Below the pieces are notes generated by a model that worked only from the letters and a program-made list of their open reading frames with translations, was not told where the DNA came from and did not search any database. DNA of 64,000 bases from an uncultured Bartonella sp. (GTDB taxonomy: Bacteria > Pseudomonadota > Alphaproteobacteria > Rhizobiales > Rhizobiaceae): assembly GCF_945277285.1 (NCBI RefSeq), contig NZ_CALYPR010000001.1:372001-436000 (forward strand). Reading direction: 5' to 3'. The position numbers were made by a program, and so were the translations under genes. This document shows, piece after piece, positions 9,893 to 19,148 of the stretch (the first letter of the stretch is position 1; every line of letters starts with the position of its first letter).

Positions 9893-11230
9893 TTAAAATT
9901 TTTGCTGTTCCAATTCTTCAATCCCGATCGGCATCTGTTTTCTTTCTCCGTAAAAAACAAGATAAAGGCCGATGATACTTGCAAGAAGTGAAATAACAAT
10001 CAAATACCACATATGAACCATCGGAAAGAGCGGTTGCAGCAGGTTGATTGCCCATGGTGTCAAACCGCCGAAAACCGCATATGCAATGTTATAGGAAAAC
10101 GATAATCCGGAAAAACGCACGGATGCTGGAAAGCTTCGTACAATCACATAAGCCACAGAGCCAACGTAGCCAGCGAAAAAACCCAACAAGGCAGACAGCA
10201 CAAAAAACACCGTCAGTGAATATCCGGCGAAGTTGTAGAACAGATAGACTATGACGGCAAAAGCAATGCCGGACAGTGTAAAAAACCGTCCACTGCCAAA
10301 GCGGTCGCATAGAAAACCCGCGACAGGTGTTCCAAGTATGAGAAAAAAACTGGTTATAGAATTGGCGGCAAGTGTCATATCACCTGAATAATAATAAGGA
10401 GCCGCCTTCATATAGTTCGGCGTAAGCAATGTGCTTATCATAATTGTTGCCGATAATGTCCACGTCAGGAGAATAGCAACGACAACGCCGCCAATATATT
10501 TTGTCAAAACCACTTTCAACGGTATCTCTTTGGACAACGCCTTTTTCCGTTTCATTTCCTTGAAAATTGGCGTTTCTTCAAGGAAGCGTCTGAGCCAAAC
10601 GGCAATAAGCCCGAAAATTCCACCGATAATGAAGGCAATTCGCCACCCCCAAAAGTCGCTCACAGTTTCCGGCCATGGCAAAATATTGTTGTGAACACAA
10701 TGGTTGATTGCAAAAGCAATAAACGAGCCAATTAAAATCCCCAATGACAGGCCGGAAGTAAGAACACCCGTTGCCAGTCCCACATGACGCTCCGGAACAT
10801 GCTCTGCAACAAAAGTCCATGCACCCGGCACTTCGCCACCTACAGCCAACCCCTGCATCATCCGGCAACATAATAGAATAAGCGGTGCTGCTATTCCAAA
10901 ATGATTATAAGTTGGCACAAATGCCATTCCTAATGTTGCCAACGACATCAGTAAAACCGAAAAGGTAAAAATGCGTTTGCGACCGAATTTATCTCCGAGA
11001 TGAGCCATAATAATTCCGCCGATCGGTCGCATCAGATAGCCAGCAGCAAAAATGCCATAAGTCCACGTTGTAGCAAGCCACACAGACATTTCAGCAGGTA
11101 AAACTGTGCGCGAAATTTCGCTGGTAAAGAAAACAAAAATGATGAAGTCATAAAATTCTAGGGCCCCGCCTAACGAGGCAAGCCCTAAAGTGCGTATATC
11201 GTCGCGATTCAAATTACGTGCAGACGTCAT
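9893..11230 (-). CDS. MFS transporter, metabolite:H+ symporter (MHS) type
   Basis: This 445-residue inner-membrane protein is of the same MHS group as the one at 8054 but clearly distinct in sequence. It shows GGALEFYDFIIFVFF near the start, AHLGDKFGRKRIF as the loop 2-3 motif, MMQGLAVGGEVPGAWTFVAEH after TM4, and CDRFGSGRFF in the second half. The periplasmic and cytoplasmic loop layout matches ProP/KgtP-like carriers. Substrate is unknown. It is transcribed towards yggT. Its start lies 111 bp from the divergent copper-chaperone-like gene. Confidence 0.9.
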   Translation of the reverse strand: MTSARNLNRDDIRTLGLASLGGALEFYDFIIFVFFTSEISRTVLPAEMSVWLATTWTYGIFAAGYLMRPIGGIIMAHLGDKFGRKRIFTFSVLLMSLATLGMAFVPTYNHFGIAAPLILLCCRMMQGLAVGGEVPGAWTFVAEHVPERHVGLATGVLTSGLSLGILIGSFIAFAINHCVHNNILPWPETVSDFWGWRIAFIIGGIFGLIAVWLRRFLEETPIFKEMKRKKALSKEIPLKVVLTKYIGGVVVAILLTWTLSATIMISTLLTPNYMKAAPYYYSGDMTLAANSITSFFLILGTPVAGFLCDRFGSGRFFTLSGIAFAVIVYLFYNFAGYSLTVFFVLSALLGFFAGYVGSVAYVIVRSFPASVRFSGLSFSYNIAYAVFGGLTPWAINLLQPLFPMVHMWYLIVISLLASIIGLYLVFYGERKQMPIGIEELEQQKF

Positions 11231-11341
11231 TTTTTTCCCATTTTTTTGGCAAAGTTCAATTTAATTGATTGTTACCCTTGACCTTACCCTATAGGAACCC
11301 CTCATATGATAGTAAATAGTGAATAGGAAAAGGGATAAAAA

Positions 11342-11554
11342 ATGTCTGATCAAAACACAAGCTTGTTTAAAGTCGAGGATATGACCTGTGGACATTGCGT
11401 AAAGACAATTACCAATGCAATTATGGAAAAATACCCGTCAGCAAAAGTCGACATTGATCTCGACAAACATTTAGTAAAAGTCGGTAATGTCACAGATAAA
11501 GCTGATTTGACCGCAATTATAAAGGAAGAAGGTTATACGCCTCAAAGCTTGTAA
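11342..11554 (+). CDS. Small heavy-metal-associated (HMA) domain protein, CopZ-like
   Basis: This 70-residue protein is a single ferredoxin-like HMA domain with the metal motif MTCGHC at residues 14-19 (two cysteines) and a C-terminal EEGYTPQSL. Such proteins chaperone Cu+ or, in some cases, divalent metals to efflux ATPases. GAAAAGGGAT precedes the ATG. The upstream region contains TTGACC (11278-11283) and TATGAT (11305-11310) around a CCTATAGG palindrome, which resembles a metal-responsive MerR-type promoter although its spacer is 21 bp. The gene is convergent with merR and belongs to the local metal-resistance group with the P-type ATPase. Confidence 0.85.
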   Translation: MSDQNTSLFKVEDMTCGHCVKTITNAIMEKYPSAKVDIDLDKHLVKVGNVTDKADLTAIIKEEGYTPQSL

Positions 11555-11583
11555 GAATTATAATTTCCTTTTTTCCAGAACCT

Positions 11584-12003
11584 TCAAGTGTGAGGAAGGG
11601 TGCTGTCTGCAAGACTTTCTATAACCTTGCATTCGTGGACTTTATGCCCTTTGCAAGGTTTTGTTATTTTAGCAAGTTCTTCCTCGAGAATTTTTAATCG
11701 CGCGATTTTTGCACGTGTTTCTGCCAATTGCTTATGAGCAATTGTATCGGCTTGGCCGCATGGATCATCGGGATGTCTGGAAAGTTTTATCAATTGGCGA
11801 ATTGCATCAATCGAAAATCCCAAATTCCTCGCACGCAAAATGAATAAAAGACGCTTATAATCACTTTCCACATAACGGCGTTGATTACCTTCGGTGCGTT
11901 CTGCTTCGTCAAGAAGACCGATTTTTCCGTAATAACGGATAGTTTCTATATTGCATCCGCTGTTTTTCGAAAGTTCACCAATAGAAAAATAAACTTTTTT
12001 CAT
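11584..12003 (-). CDS. MerR family metal-responsive regulator
   Basis: This 139-residue regulator has an N-terminal winged-helix MerR domain (FSIGELSKNSGCNIETIRYY, GNQRRYVESDYKRLLFILRARNLGFSIDAIRQL), a dimerisation helix and a metal-binding end. The cysteine pattern DDPCGQAD followed by CKGHKVHEC matches divalent-metal (Zn/Cd/Pb) sensors rather than the CueR copper group. An upstream in-frame ATG at 12054 exists. The start at 12003 is preferred because homologues begin close to this point and because the operator/promoter of the divergent ATPase occupies 12012-12042. It probably controls itself and the ATPase. Confidence 0.88.
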   Translation of the reverse strand: MKKVYFSIGELSKNSGCNIETIRYYGKIGLLDEAERTEGNQRRYVESDYKRLLFILRARNLGFSIDAIRQLIKLSRHPDDPCGQADTIAHKQLAETRAKIARLKILEEELAKITKPCKGHKVHECKVIESLADSTLPHT

Positions 12004-12011
12004 TTTTTCTC

Positions 12012-12042
12012 TTGAAGCTGTAGTTACTACAGGAATTATATC
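12012..12042 (+). promoter_or_regulatory. MerR-type operator/promoter for the P-type ATPase
   Basis: A perfect dyad CTGTAGT-T-ACTACAG (12018-12032) lies between TTGAAG (-35-like, 12012-12017) and TATATC (-10-like, 12037-12042). The spacer is 19 bp, the over-long spacing that MerR activators correct by distorting DNA. The dyad core resembles CadR/PbrR/ZntR-type sites. The divergent regulator gene starts 9 bp away. Confidence 0.8.
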
Positions 12043-12086
12043 TTTATTCGACAAAAAATACCAGTGTTTGACGAGTTAAGCCAAAG

Positions 12087-14573
12087 ATGGAGCACAAATT
12101 CATGGTGAACGTCGAAAAAAATAGAGATTCGCATAATCACGAACATTTACATAGTGTTGATGATGCTTTGAAAAACAGTAAAACACACAATCGCCGTGCA
12201 CAATCTGTCAGTGATGTTTCCGTTGATGGGGATAAAAAAAGTCATGACTGTTGCTCTGCCTCTGATGCCAGTCAAACAGGTGACAAGGATGAGCAACAAA
12301 ATAAAAAAATTCTCGGTGACAGCAATCATTACCATGACGATCATCACGACCATGAGCATGATCACAAACATGCTTTGAACGAGCATTGTCATGATCATTT
12401 GCATGAGCATCATAATCATTCTGATCACGACCATGATGACGACTCTTTTGTTGAAGACGATCCTCAATTGGAAGAAGGAAATGACTCGTTGTGGCGTGTT
12501 GAGGGAATGGATTGCGCTGCCTGTGCAAGAACAATTACCACAGCATTAGAACGCATGCCGGGCGTTGAAAATGTCCATGTTTCACTTACCCGGGAAAGGC
12601 TTTCATTAAAAGCCGATAAAAATCGGGTCAGTTCTGATCAAATAGAACAAACTGTAGCTTCGCTCGGTTATCGCCTTCATAAGCTTGACACCACAAATCC
12701 CATTGAAGATGCCGAAAACAAACCGTGGTACGAAACCGAAAAGGGTAAGGCGGCAATCTTTTCCGGCATTCTCTTGGTTTTTGCCTATTGTGCATCAACC
12801 ATTTTACCGCATTTGTCGTTCTGGTTCTTCACTATTGCCGCTCTTGCTTCACTGTTTCCCGTTTCCAAACGCGCTTTTGCTGCATTGAAGAATGGCAGCC
12901 CGTTTACCATTGAAATGTTGATGACAACAGCTGCAATCGGGGCAATTTTTATTGACGCAACACAAGAAGCAGCTGTCGTCGTATTCTTATTTTGTGTTGG
13001 CGAAGTGCTAGAGGGTGTAGCCGCCGGCCACGCCCGTGCTGGCATAAAATCATTAAGCAAACTTGCACCCAAGACAGCATGGAAAGAAAGCAATAGAAAA
13101 CTTGATGAAGTGCCTGCCGAAAATCTCAAGATAGGCGACATTATCCTCGCCCGGCCAGGCGACCGTATTGCCGCCGATGGCATTGTGATTGAGGGAACTT
13201 CAGGGGTGGATGAATCTCCTATAACGGGGGAATCGGTTCCCGTCAGTAAAACTATTAACAGCAAAGTTTTTGCCGGTTCAATCAACAATGAATCCGCATT
13301 ACGTATTCAGGTCGAAACAAAACCCGCGGACAATACAATCGCACGCATTATTTCATTGGTCGAGGAAGCGCAGGACGCTAAAGCCCCAACACAGCGCTTT
13401 ATTGACTCCTTTGCCAAAGTCTACATGCCCATCATTGTTGGCATCGCAATAATGGTTGCTATTGTTCCCCCGCTTTTTGACGGGCAATGGAAAGAATGGA
13501 CATATAGGGCACTCGCCCTTCTTTTGATCGGCTGCCCATGCGCATTGGTCATTTCTGTTCCAGCTGCAATCGCATCCGGGCTTTCATCCGGCACTCGTCG
13601 GGGGCTTTTGGTCAAAGGTGGCAATGTCATTGAAATTTTATCAAAAACAGATTGTATGACTTTTGACAAAACTGGGACTTTGACCAAAGGTATCCCCGTG
13701 ATTACGGATATTGTAGCTACTGAATTTTCAGAAAATGAATTATTGCAGCTTGCTGTCGCACTTGAGCGTGAATCAAGCCACCCGCTTGCAGTTGCCATTA
13801 TTACAGAAAGTGGCAAGCGTAAAATTGAAGCTTTTGCGGTTAAAGACGTTAAAGCGCTAGCAGGAAAAGGCATTATTGCCGAGTGGAAAGGTAAGCCCGT
13901 TTTTATTGGCGCACCTAGATTTTCCTCAAACTACGGTGTTATCAGCGATGCTCTGCAAGATAGTACCGACAAATTCGAACGCGAAGGTAAAACCGTTGTC
14001 GTCGTGCATCATGATGGCAGAGCAATAGGCGTAATTGCCATGCGAGATGAACCGCGAGAAGATGCTATCGAAGCACTAAATGAACTCCACCGCCTTGGCA
14101 TTGAAACCATTATGCTCACCGGTGACAACAAGCGCACCGGCGAAGCAATAGCAAAAAACCTTGGACTAGCCGTCAAAGCCGAATTAATGCCCGAAATGAA
14201 AGTCGAAGCAATCAAAGAAATTGGTAAAAACCACGTTGTTGCTATGGTAGGTGACGGTATCAACGATGCTCCGGCTCTTGCCGCTGCTGATGTTGGCATC
14301 GCTATGGGATCAGGAACAGATGTGGCTCTCGAAACAGCCGATGTTGCAATTTTGCGCAATAAAATGAACGATATACCGACACTTATTTTGCTTGCCCGCA
14401 CAACAATGTTGAATATTAAAGAAAATGTCGCCATAGCGCTTGGGCTAAAATTGATTTTTCTGCTCACCACAATCTTCGGCATCACCGGTCTATGGCTTGC
14501 TGTTTTAGCCGATACCGGAGCAACGGTTCTCGTCACACTCAATGCATTACGTCTGTTGATGTTTAAAAAATGA
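12087..14573 (+). CDS. Heavy-metal translocating P1B-type ATPase (Zn/Cd/Pb type, ZntA-like)
   Basis: This 828-residue inner-membrane efflux pump has several recognisable parts. A very His/Asp-rich tail covers about residues 81-116. An HMA domain carries GMDCAAC (Cys143, Cys146). The membrane metal motif is Cys-Pro-Cys at 483-485, the phosphorylation site DKTGTLT starts at Asp527, and MVGDGINDAPALAAADVGIAMG forms the hinge. The last membrane helices contain an Asn-Lys pattern (NVAIALGLK) and a DTG motif, which place it in the Zn2+/Cd2+/Pb2+ group (P1B-2) rather than the copper group. It is driven by the MerR operator just upstream and followed by a hairpin overlapping its stop codon. Confidence 0.93.
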   Translation: MEHKFMVNVEKNRDSHNHEHLHSVDDALKNSKTHNRRAQSVSDVSVDGDKKSHDCCSASDASQTGDKDEQQNKKILGDSNHYHDDHHDHEHDHKHALNEHCHDHLHEHHNHSDHDHDDDSFVEDDPQLEEGNDSLWRVEGMDCAACARTITTALERMPGVENVHVSLTRERLSLKADKNRVSSDQIEQTVASLGYRLHKLDTTNPIEDAENKPWYETEKGKAAIFSGILLVFAYCASTILPHLSFWFFTIAALASLFPVSKRAFAALKNGSPFTIEMLMTTAAIGAIFIDATQEAAVVVFLFCVGEVLEGVAAGHARAGIKSLSKLAPKTAWKESNRKLDEVPAENLKIGDIILARPGDRIAADGIVIEGTSGVDESPITGESVPVSKTINSKVFAGSINNESALRIQVETKPADNTIARIISLVEEAQDAKAPTQRFIDSFAKVYMPIIVGIAIMVAIVPPLFDGQWKEWTYRALALLLIGCPCALVISVPAAIASGLSSGTRRGLLVKGGNVIEILSKTDCMTFDKTGTLTKGIPVITDIVATEFSENELLQLAVALERESSHPLAVAIITESGKRKIEAFAVKDVKALAGKGIIAEWKGKPVFIGAPRFSSNYGVISDALQDSTDKFEREGKTVVVVHHDGRAIGVIAMRDEPREDAIEALNELHRLGIETIMLTGDNKRTGEAIAKNLGLAVKAELMPEMKVEAIKEIGKNHVVAMVGDGINDAPALAAADVGIAMGSGTDVALETADVAILRNKMNDIPTLILLARTTMLNIKENVAIALGLKLIFLLTTIFGITGLWLAVLADTGATVLVTLNALRLLMFKK

Positions 14574-14597
14574 AATGGCTCAAAAGAGCCATTTTCA
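14572..14597. terminator. Bidirectional terminator between the ATPase and ialB-like genes
   Basis: AAATGGCTC (14573-14581) pairs with GAGCCATTT (14586-14594) across a 4-nt loop. On the minus strand it is followed by CATTTTTT, so it serves the ialB-like gene well. On the plus strand the T-run is short. It overlaps the ATPase stop codon. Confidence 0.7.
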
Positions 14598-14634
14598 TCC
14601 TTCAACCAATTGATAACGAGTTTGTCAGGCTATA

Positions 14635-15186
14635 TTATTTCTTCAAGGTGTTTAAACGATCAAGCGCCGAACCAAATCCTTCAAGTTGCACGAAAAGATT
14701 GTTCAACACCGGTTCACCGGAGCCAGCCGAAGTTGCTTTGACGTTGAGTTGCTTACCGGCTCGCAACGCAACGATTGCATTTTTATCAAATGCAATCGGG
14801 ACAATGCATCCTAGAGGCGTACAAGTTCTTACACTTGTTTGAATAATAGTTTTTGTATCATCCACCTGCAATTCGACTGGTTTTGAAACCAGAATACCAA
14901 AGGGGACAACCAGAACACCCGTTACGTTCCCGTCACTATTTGTAGATACGTTCATACTGATCACGGGTTGATTTTGATTGTTTACCTCCTGCCGAATTAA
15001 AGCGCATGCTTTTTCCCCATTCTGTATGGCACAATTGACTGTCCATAGAGAAAAAGTCTCGCTCAATGATGATGCACCATTAGGCAGTGTTGCACCGGTT
15101 TTATTAACCTTATCATTTGCAGCAAAAACTGTTGAAGAAATTGAAAAGAGTGCAACAGTTAACAAAAAACAAAAAAGATGCTTCAT
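14635..15186 (-). CDS. Invasion-associated locus B (IalB) family protein
   Basis: This 183-residue secreted protein has a clear signal peptide (MKHLFCFLLTVALFSISSTVFA, cleavage near 22-23). The IalB domain follows: FSLWTVNCAIQNGEKACALIRQEVNNQ, the repeated V-P-F-G-I-L strand, RTCTPLGCIVPIAFD and a C-terminal SAGSGEPVLNNLFVQLEGFGSAL. Paired cysteines suggest disulfides in the periplasm. Members are widespread in Bartonella and Brucella; IalB of B. bacilliformis contributes to erythrocyte invasion, but family members also occur in non-invasive species. The ATG at 15186 is chosen over one 16 codons upstream because it begins the signal peptide. It is monocistronic and convergent with the metal ATPase. 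Confidence 0.88.
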   Translation of the reverse strand: MKHLFCFLLTVALFSISSTVFAANDKVNKTGATLPNGASSLSETFSLWTVNCAIQNGEKACALIRQEVNNQNQPVISMNVSTNSDGNVTGVLVVPFGILVSKPVELQVDDTKTIIQTSVRTCTPLGCIVPIAFDKNAIVALRAGKQLNVKATSAGSGEPVLNNLFVQLEGFGSALDRLNTLKK

Positions 15187-15291
15187 TATATCATTCTTTC
15201 CGGAAAAAATTGCCCCAATATTAAATAGTTTCAAAATTTATAGAAGCATTTCCCGTTATAAACTAGAAAATTTTTGATTTTGCTTATTTTA

Positions 15292-15822
15292 TTAACATAC
15301 AATATGCCGAAAATGTGCGACCACCTTTTCATAAACAGCCTGCTTGAATGGCACGACAATCATCGGCAGCGTTTCAAGATCCACCCATTTCCATTGGTCA
15401 AACTCGGCGCTATTGTTCTCAGGCGGTGGGTTGATCGCTATCTCAGTGTCATCACCTAAAAAACGGAATGCAAACCATTTTTGTGCTTGCCCGCGATATT
15501 TACCCTTCCATGCGATACCAATAAGTTGTTTCGGTAAATCATAAGTAACCCAATCTTGCGTTTCATCAATCAACTCGATCGAATGAATGCCGGTTTCTTC
15601 AAAAAGTTCTCTCTTTGCCGCATCAATGGGAGCTTCCCCTTTCTCGATGCCGCCTTGCGGCATTTGCCAGATTTTCGAAGCTCCTTCAAGTTCACTCAAT
15701 CGTTTTGCAATGCGACGTCCGGCCCAAACCTGACCTTGTTTGTTGAATACAGCAATGCCGACACATTGACGGTATGGCAAATCTTTCAAATCTTTTTGTT
15801 TGTTTTTTTCTTGCTTCGTCAT
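15292..15822 (-). CDS. rppH: RNA pyrophosphohydrolase RppH (Nudix)
   Basis: This 176-residue Nudix hydrolase removes pyrophosphate from the 5' end of mRNA and starts decay; related enzymes also cleave dinucleoside polyphosphates. The Nudix box [23 protein letters not shown] matches GX5EX7REUXEEXGU exactly. [13 protein letters not shown] at the start and [14 protein letters not shown] near the end are typical of RppH/IalA. In Bartonella the homologue is known as IalA. ctpA and envC lie upstream on the same strand, but a terminator at 15954-15978 separates them. Confidence 0.93.
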   Translation of the reverse strand: MTKQEKNKQKDLKDLPYRQCVGIAVFNKQGQVWAGRRIAKRLSELEGASKIWQMPQGGIEKGEAPIDAAKRELFEETGIHSIELIDETQDWVTYDLPKQLIGIAWKGKYRGQAQKWFAFRFLGDDTEIAINPPPENNSAEFDQWKWVDLETLPMIVVPFKQAVYEKVVAHFRHIVC

Positions 15823-15953
15823 CTTTTTCTACCATACGAATTGTTGTTTCTATCAAAGCCGATTTTAACCTGCTTTTTGACAATGCTCTATTTAAAACCA
15901 CATTTTCGATAAAAATAAAAAGACAGACCGCTATTTACACAGTCGCATTAAAT

Positions 15954-15978
15954 AAAAAGCGCGTAAAACGCGCTTTTT
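15954..15978. terminator. Bidirectional terminator downstream of ctpA
   Basis: AAAAAGCGCG (15954-15963) pairs with CGCGCTTTTT (15969-15978) around TAAAA. It starts 8 bp beyond the ctpA stop codon and gives a T-run on both strands. Confidence 0.85.
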
Positions 15979-15985
15979 ATTTCAT

Positions 15986-17296
15986 TTAATTAGGAACGCC
16001 TTTTTGCGGGTTTGGCGGAAAAGCCGCATTAGCCATTTCACCACGAAGCAGTTTATATGCCTCATTAAGCTGGATATCCTCTTTCGGATCTTTTGGAACA
16101 AAGGCTGCCGAACCGGAGCCTTTATCATCTTCCTGATTTCCTTTTATATGGCCTTTCAATTCAGATTCACCCAAGTTTACATCATAGCCTTTATATTCAT
16201 CCGGCAAAGGCTGATCGACCTTGATATCGGGAGTAATCCCCTTGCCCTGAATCGAAGCACCTGAAGGTGTATAATAAAGCGCTGTTGTCAACCGCAGGGC
16301 ACCATTATCACCAAGCGGAATAATGGTCTGAACTGACCCCTTGCCAAAGGATTGCGTACCCAGAATTGTTGCACGACGATGATCTTGAAGCGCGCCGGCA
16401 ACAATTTCCGAAGCACTCGCCGAACCACCATTAATAAGCACAATCAAGGGTTTACCATTTGTAATATCACCTGATTTGGCGTCAAACCGCATTACTTCCG
16501 CCTGATCTCGGCCTCGTGTTGATACGATTTCGCCCTTATCGAGGAAAGCATCTGATACACTGACCGCCTGGTCAAGAAGACCACCGGGATTCAACCGTAA
16601 ATCCAGAACATATCCTTTAAGCTTGTCATTAGGAATTTTTGATCTGATATCTTTAATTGCAGCTTGCAGATCATCATAAGTTTGTTCGGTGAACTGGATG
16701 ATACGTAAATAACCGATATCACCTTCCACACGATATTTAACTGCTTTAACCTTGATAATGTCACGAATGACTGTAATTTCGAGCGGTTTGTCGACACCAT
16801 TACGAATAATTGTGAGTTTAATCGGTTTGCCGACTTCGCCGCGCATTTTGCTGACCGCATCATTCAACGTCTGTCCGCGAACCTGTTCACCATCAATTTT
16901 TGAAATGAGATCACCTGCAAGAACGCCGGCTTTCGATGCTGGCGTATCATCCATCGGGGAAACAACCTTGATAAGGTCATTTTCCATTGTCACTTCAATA
17001 CCGAGACCGCCAAATTCGCCTTTGGTCGACACCCGCATATCTTTTGCTTCTTCCGCCGTCATATAGGACGAATGCGGATCTAGGGATGTCAACATACCAT
17101 TTATCGCATTTTCAATAAGTTTCTTATCATCTGGTACGGTGACATATTGTGCACGGACACGTTCAAACACATCGCCGAAAATGGCTAGTTGCTTATAGGT
17201 ATCGCCTTCACTATTAGCTGCAAAAGATTGCATCATAATCATCGAACTGGCGCCGAGTAATGCACCGGCTGCCAAAACAGTCAATTTACGAATCAT
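15986..17296 (-). CDS. ctpA: C-terminal processing protease CtpA (S41 family)
   Basis: This 436-residue periplasmic serine protease trims proteins from the C-terminus and is linked to cell-wall control. A signal anchor occupies residues 1-27. A PDZ domain lies at about 95-180 (GGLGIEVTMENDLIKVVSPMDD, AGVLAGDLISKIDGE). The S41 catalytic core has GGSASASEIVAGAL with the serine and GTQSFGKGSVQT with the lysine. The Gly-rich LRLNPGGLLDQAVSVSDAFL is also typical. Its first codons overlap the end of envC by 11 bp, so the two are translationally coupled. This is a common pairing of a LytM factor and a Ctp protease. Confidence 0.95.
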   Translation of the reverse strand: MIRKLTVLAAGALLGASSMIMMQSFAANSEGDTYKQLAIFGDVFERVRAQYVTVPDDKKLIENAINGMLTSLDPHSSYMTAEEAKDMRVSTKGEFGGLGIEVTMENDLIKVVSPMDDTPASKAGVLAGDLISKIDGEQVRGQTLNDAVSKMRGEVGKPIKLTIIRNGVDKPLEITVIRDIIKVKAVKYRVEGDIGYLRIIQFTEQTYDDLQAAIKDIRSKIPNDKLKGYVLDLRLNPGGLLDQAVSVSDAFLDKGEIVSTRGRDQAEVMRFDAKSGDITNGKPLIVLINGGSASASEIVAGALQDHRRATILGTQSFGKGSVQTIIPLGDNGALRLTTALYYTPSGASIQGKGITPDIKVDQPLPDEYKGYDVNLGESELKGHIKGNQEDDKGSGSAAFVPKDPKEDIQLNEAYKLLRGEMANAAFPPNPQKGVPN

Positions 17297-18551
17297 TATG
17301 GTTCCTTCCCGACTTACCAGCTACCCACCAAGGTGCCGGATTTACAGGTTTACCTTGTTTTCTGAACTCAATGTAAAGCATCGGAGCGCTTTTGCCTATA
17401 TCCAAAGAAGCAACACTAGCAATTTGTTGATTTCCCATAGTTCCTAACGGTTCGCCGGCAAGCAAAAACTGTCCTTGACTAACATTGATCCTGTCCATGC
17501 CAGCAAGCAATATATGATAATTTTGTCCTGTATCAAGGATAACCAGTTCACCATATGAACGAAAAGTTCCGGCGTATGCTACAACACTATCGACTGGAGC
17601 AGTGACGATTGCTCCTGACAGTGTTTCAACTATATCACCAAGGGCAGCACCATTATTATCTCCGAACTTCTGCACAATTTTACCTGATGCAGGCAGAAAT
17701 AACTGTCCCTTTTTGCCTTCAAAATCAAGATCGCCGGTGAGTTTTGTATCCCCACCCTTTACAACTCCACCAGCAGTCTGTTGGCGCGACTGGCGGTCAA
17801 GTTCTGCAAGCAGCTCCTCAAGTGATCTTGCTTTTTCCGAAAGCTCCAGAATTGCTTGTCTTTGTTCAGACAATTCACTTTCGGATGTTTTTTGAAGTTT
17901 TGCTTTTTCAACAAGCAATAGTGACAAACGTTTTTGTTGTTCAGCTTGTAATTGAACCTGATTTTTCATTTCATCGCGTTCGGATTTGATGGATGTTTCA
18001 ACATTTGTCAAGTCTTTCATGCTCGCCGAAAGAGCAATGGTTTTTTCGCGCATCTCCGGCACGAGTGTTGCTAAAAGCGCTGCACTGCGCACCGATTTTA
18101 ATGCATCATCAGGCTCGACAAGTATTGCCGGTGGCGGGTTGAGCCCCATGCGTTCGAGAACCGCCAAAACTTCTGCGAATTCGGCACGCCGGTTTTTTAA
18201 ATTCTGGTCGACTTTCGATTTCTCGTTATAGAGCGTTTTAAGCTTGTCTTCACTTGCAACAATCTTTTCGGATGTTTCACGTTCTGTTTTTGCGACTTTC
18301 ACAAGTTCCGAAGTTAATGTTCGTTGATCTTTCTTCAACCCATCAACCTGACTAGCCAAATCGGCAATTTTTTGCCGCGACAATGTCATCGTCTGACGTA
18401 TATCGGTTAATGCTTTGCTGGCAGCATCCTTACTCGCGTTTTCATCAGCAAACGAAGTACCAGACAATAAAAGCTGGGTAAATAAAAGCATCCCGCCCAA
18501 AAAAGCTGGAAAGTATGACTTTCTGCCACGCCTGATGATAGAATATATCAT
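17286..18551 (-). CDS. envC: Murein hydrolase activator, EnvC-like (coiled coil plus degenerate LytM)
   Basis: This 421-residue exported protein has an N-terminal signal segment (residues ~12-36). A long coiled coil rich in Lys/Glu/Gln covers about residues 40-265. The C-terminal M23/LytM domain begins at GQLFLPASGKIVQKFGD. The zinc ligands of active M23 enzymes are not kept: HxxxD is absent and the final HxH is replaced by YIE. It therefore looks like an amidase activator, as EnvC is in enterobacteria, rather than an endopeptidase. It overlaps ctpA and follows rlmH with a gap of about 110 bp. Confidence 0.9.
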   Translation of the reverse strand: MIYSIIRRGRKSYFPAFLGGMLLFTQLLLSGTSFADENASKDAASKALTDIRQTMTLSRQKIADLASQVDGLKKDQRTLTSELVKVAKTERETSEKIVASEDKLKTLYNEKSKVDQNLKNRRAEFAEVLAVLERMGLNPPPAILVEPDDALKSVRSAALLATLVPEMREKTIALSASMKDLTNVETSIKSERDEMKNQVQLQAEQQKRLSLLLVEKAKLQKTSESELSEQRQAILELSEKARSLEELLAELDRQSRQQTAGGVVKGGDTKLTGDLDFEGKKGQLFLPASGKIVQKFGDNNGAALGDIVETLSGAIVTAPVDSVVAYAGTFRSYGELVILDTGQNYHILLAGMDRINVSQGQFLLAGEPLGTMGNQQIASVASLDIGKSAPMLYIEFRKQGKPVNPAPWWVAGKSGRNHNDS

Positions 18552-18664
18552 TGTGCCGATTAAAATGCCTTATCACGTTACAAAACGCTTTATATATCGC
18601 GTCCTGCTAAAATGGTGTTAACAGGCAAGAATTTTAACGTTACCGCCATCTTGAAAAACTTCAT

Positions 18665-19147
18665 TCAGCCACGATGGTAGGGATGACCGCTTAAAATAGT
18701 CGCTGCACGGTATAACTGTTCACTAAGCAAAATACGCGCAATCTGATGTGGCCATGTCATCTGCCCGAAAGACAACAACAGATCAGCGCGTTTGCGCACA
18801 GCTTCACTGTGCCCGTCAGGCCCGCCCAAGGCTATTGTCATATGTTTGCCTCCCGTATCACGCCAATCTTGCAATATTTTGGCAAAATTCAACGAAGACA
18901 TGGATTTTCCACGTTCATCAAGAACAATGAGCCTGCTATCATCCGACAAAGTAGCGATAAGTTTTTCCCCTTCCTCTTCCATACGCTGACTTGCAGTTTG
19001 CAAGCGGCTTTCAACGATTTCGTGAACATTGAGAAAACTTAATCCCAAAGATGGAGCCAATTTTGAAAATCGGTCAAAATAACGGCCGACAAGCTCTTGC
19101 TCGGGGCCTTTTTTCATGCGCCCGACGGCAAACACCGAAATCTGCAC
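18665..19147 (-). CDS. rlmH: 23S rRNA (pseudouridine1915-N3) methyltransferase RlmH
   Basis: This 160-residue SPOUT methyltransferase uses S-adenosylmethionine to methylate pseudouridine 1915 in helix 69 of 23S rRNA. The knot motifs ALGGPDGH, FGQMTWPHQIARILLSEQLYRA and the terminal ILSGHPYHRG are all conserved. The start is assigned to GTG at 19147 (giving MQISVFAVGRMKKGPEQELV) because it matches the family start and is preceded by GGGGGAAAATGAC; a longer frame to 19213 would intrude into rsfS. It lies 1 bp after the rsfS stop. Confidence 0.95.
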   Translation of the reverse strand: MQISVFAVGRMKKGPEQELVGRYFDRFSKLAPSLGLSFLNVHEIVESRLQTASQRMEEEGEKLIATLSDDSRLIVLDERGKSMSSLNFAKILQDWRDTGGKHMTIALGGPDGHSEAVRKRADLLLSFGQMTWPHQIARILLSEQLYRAATILSGHPYHRG

Positions 19148-19148
19148 G

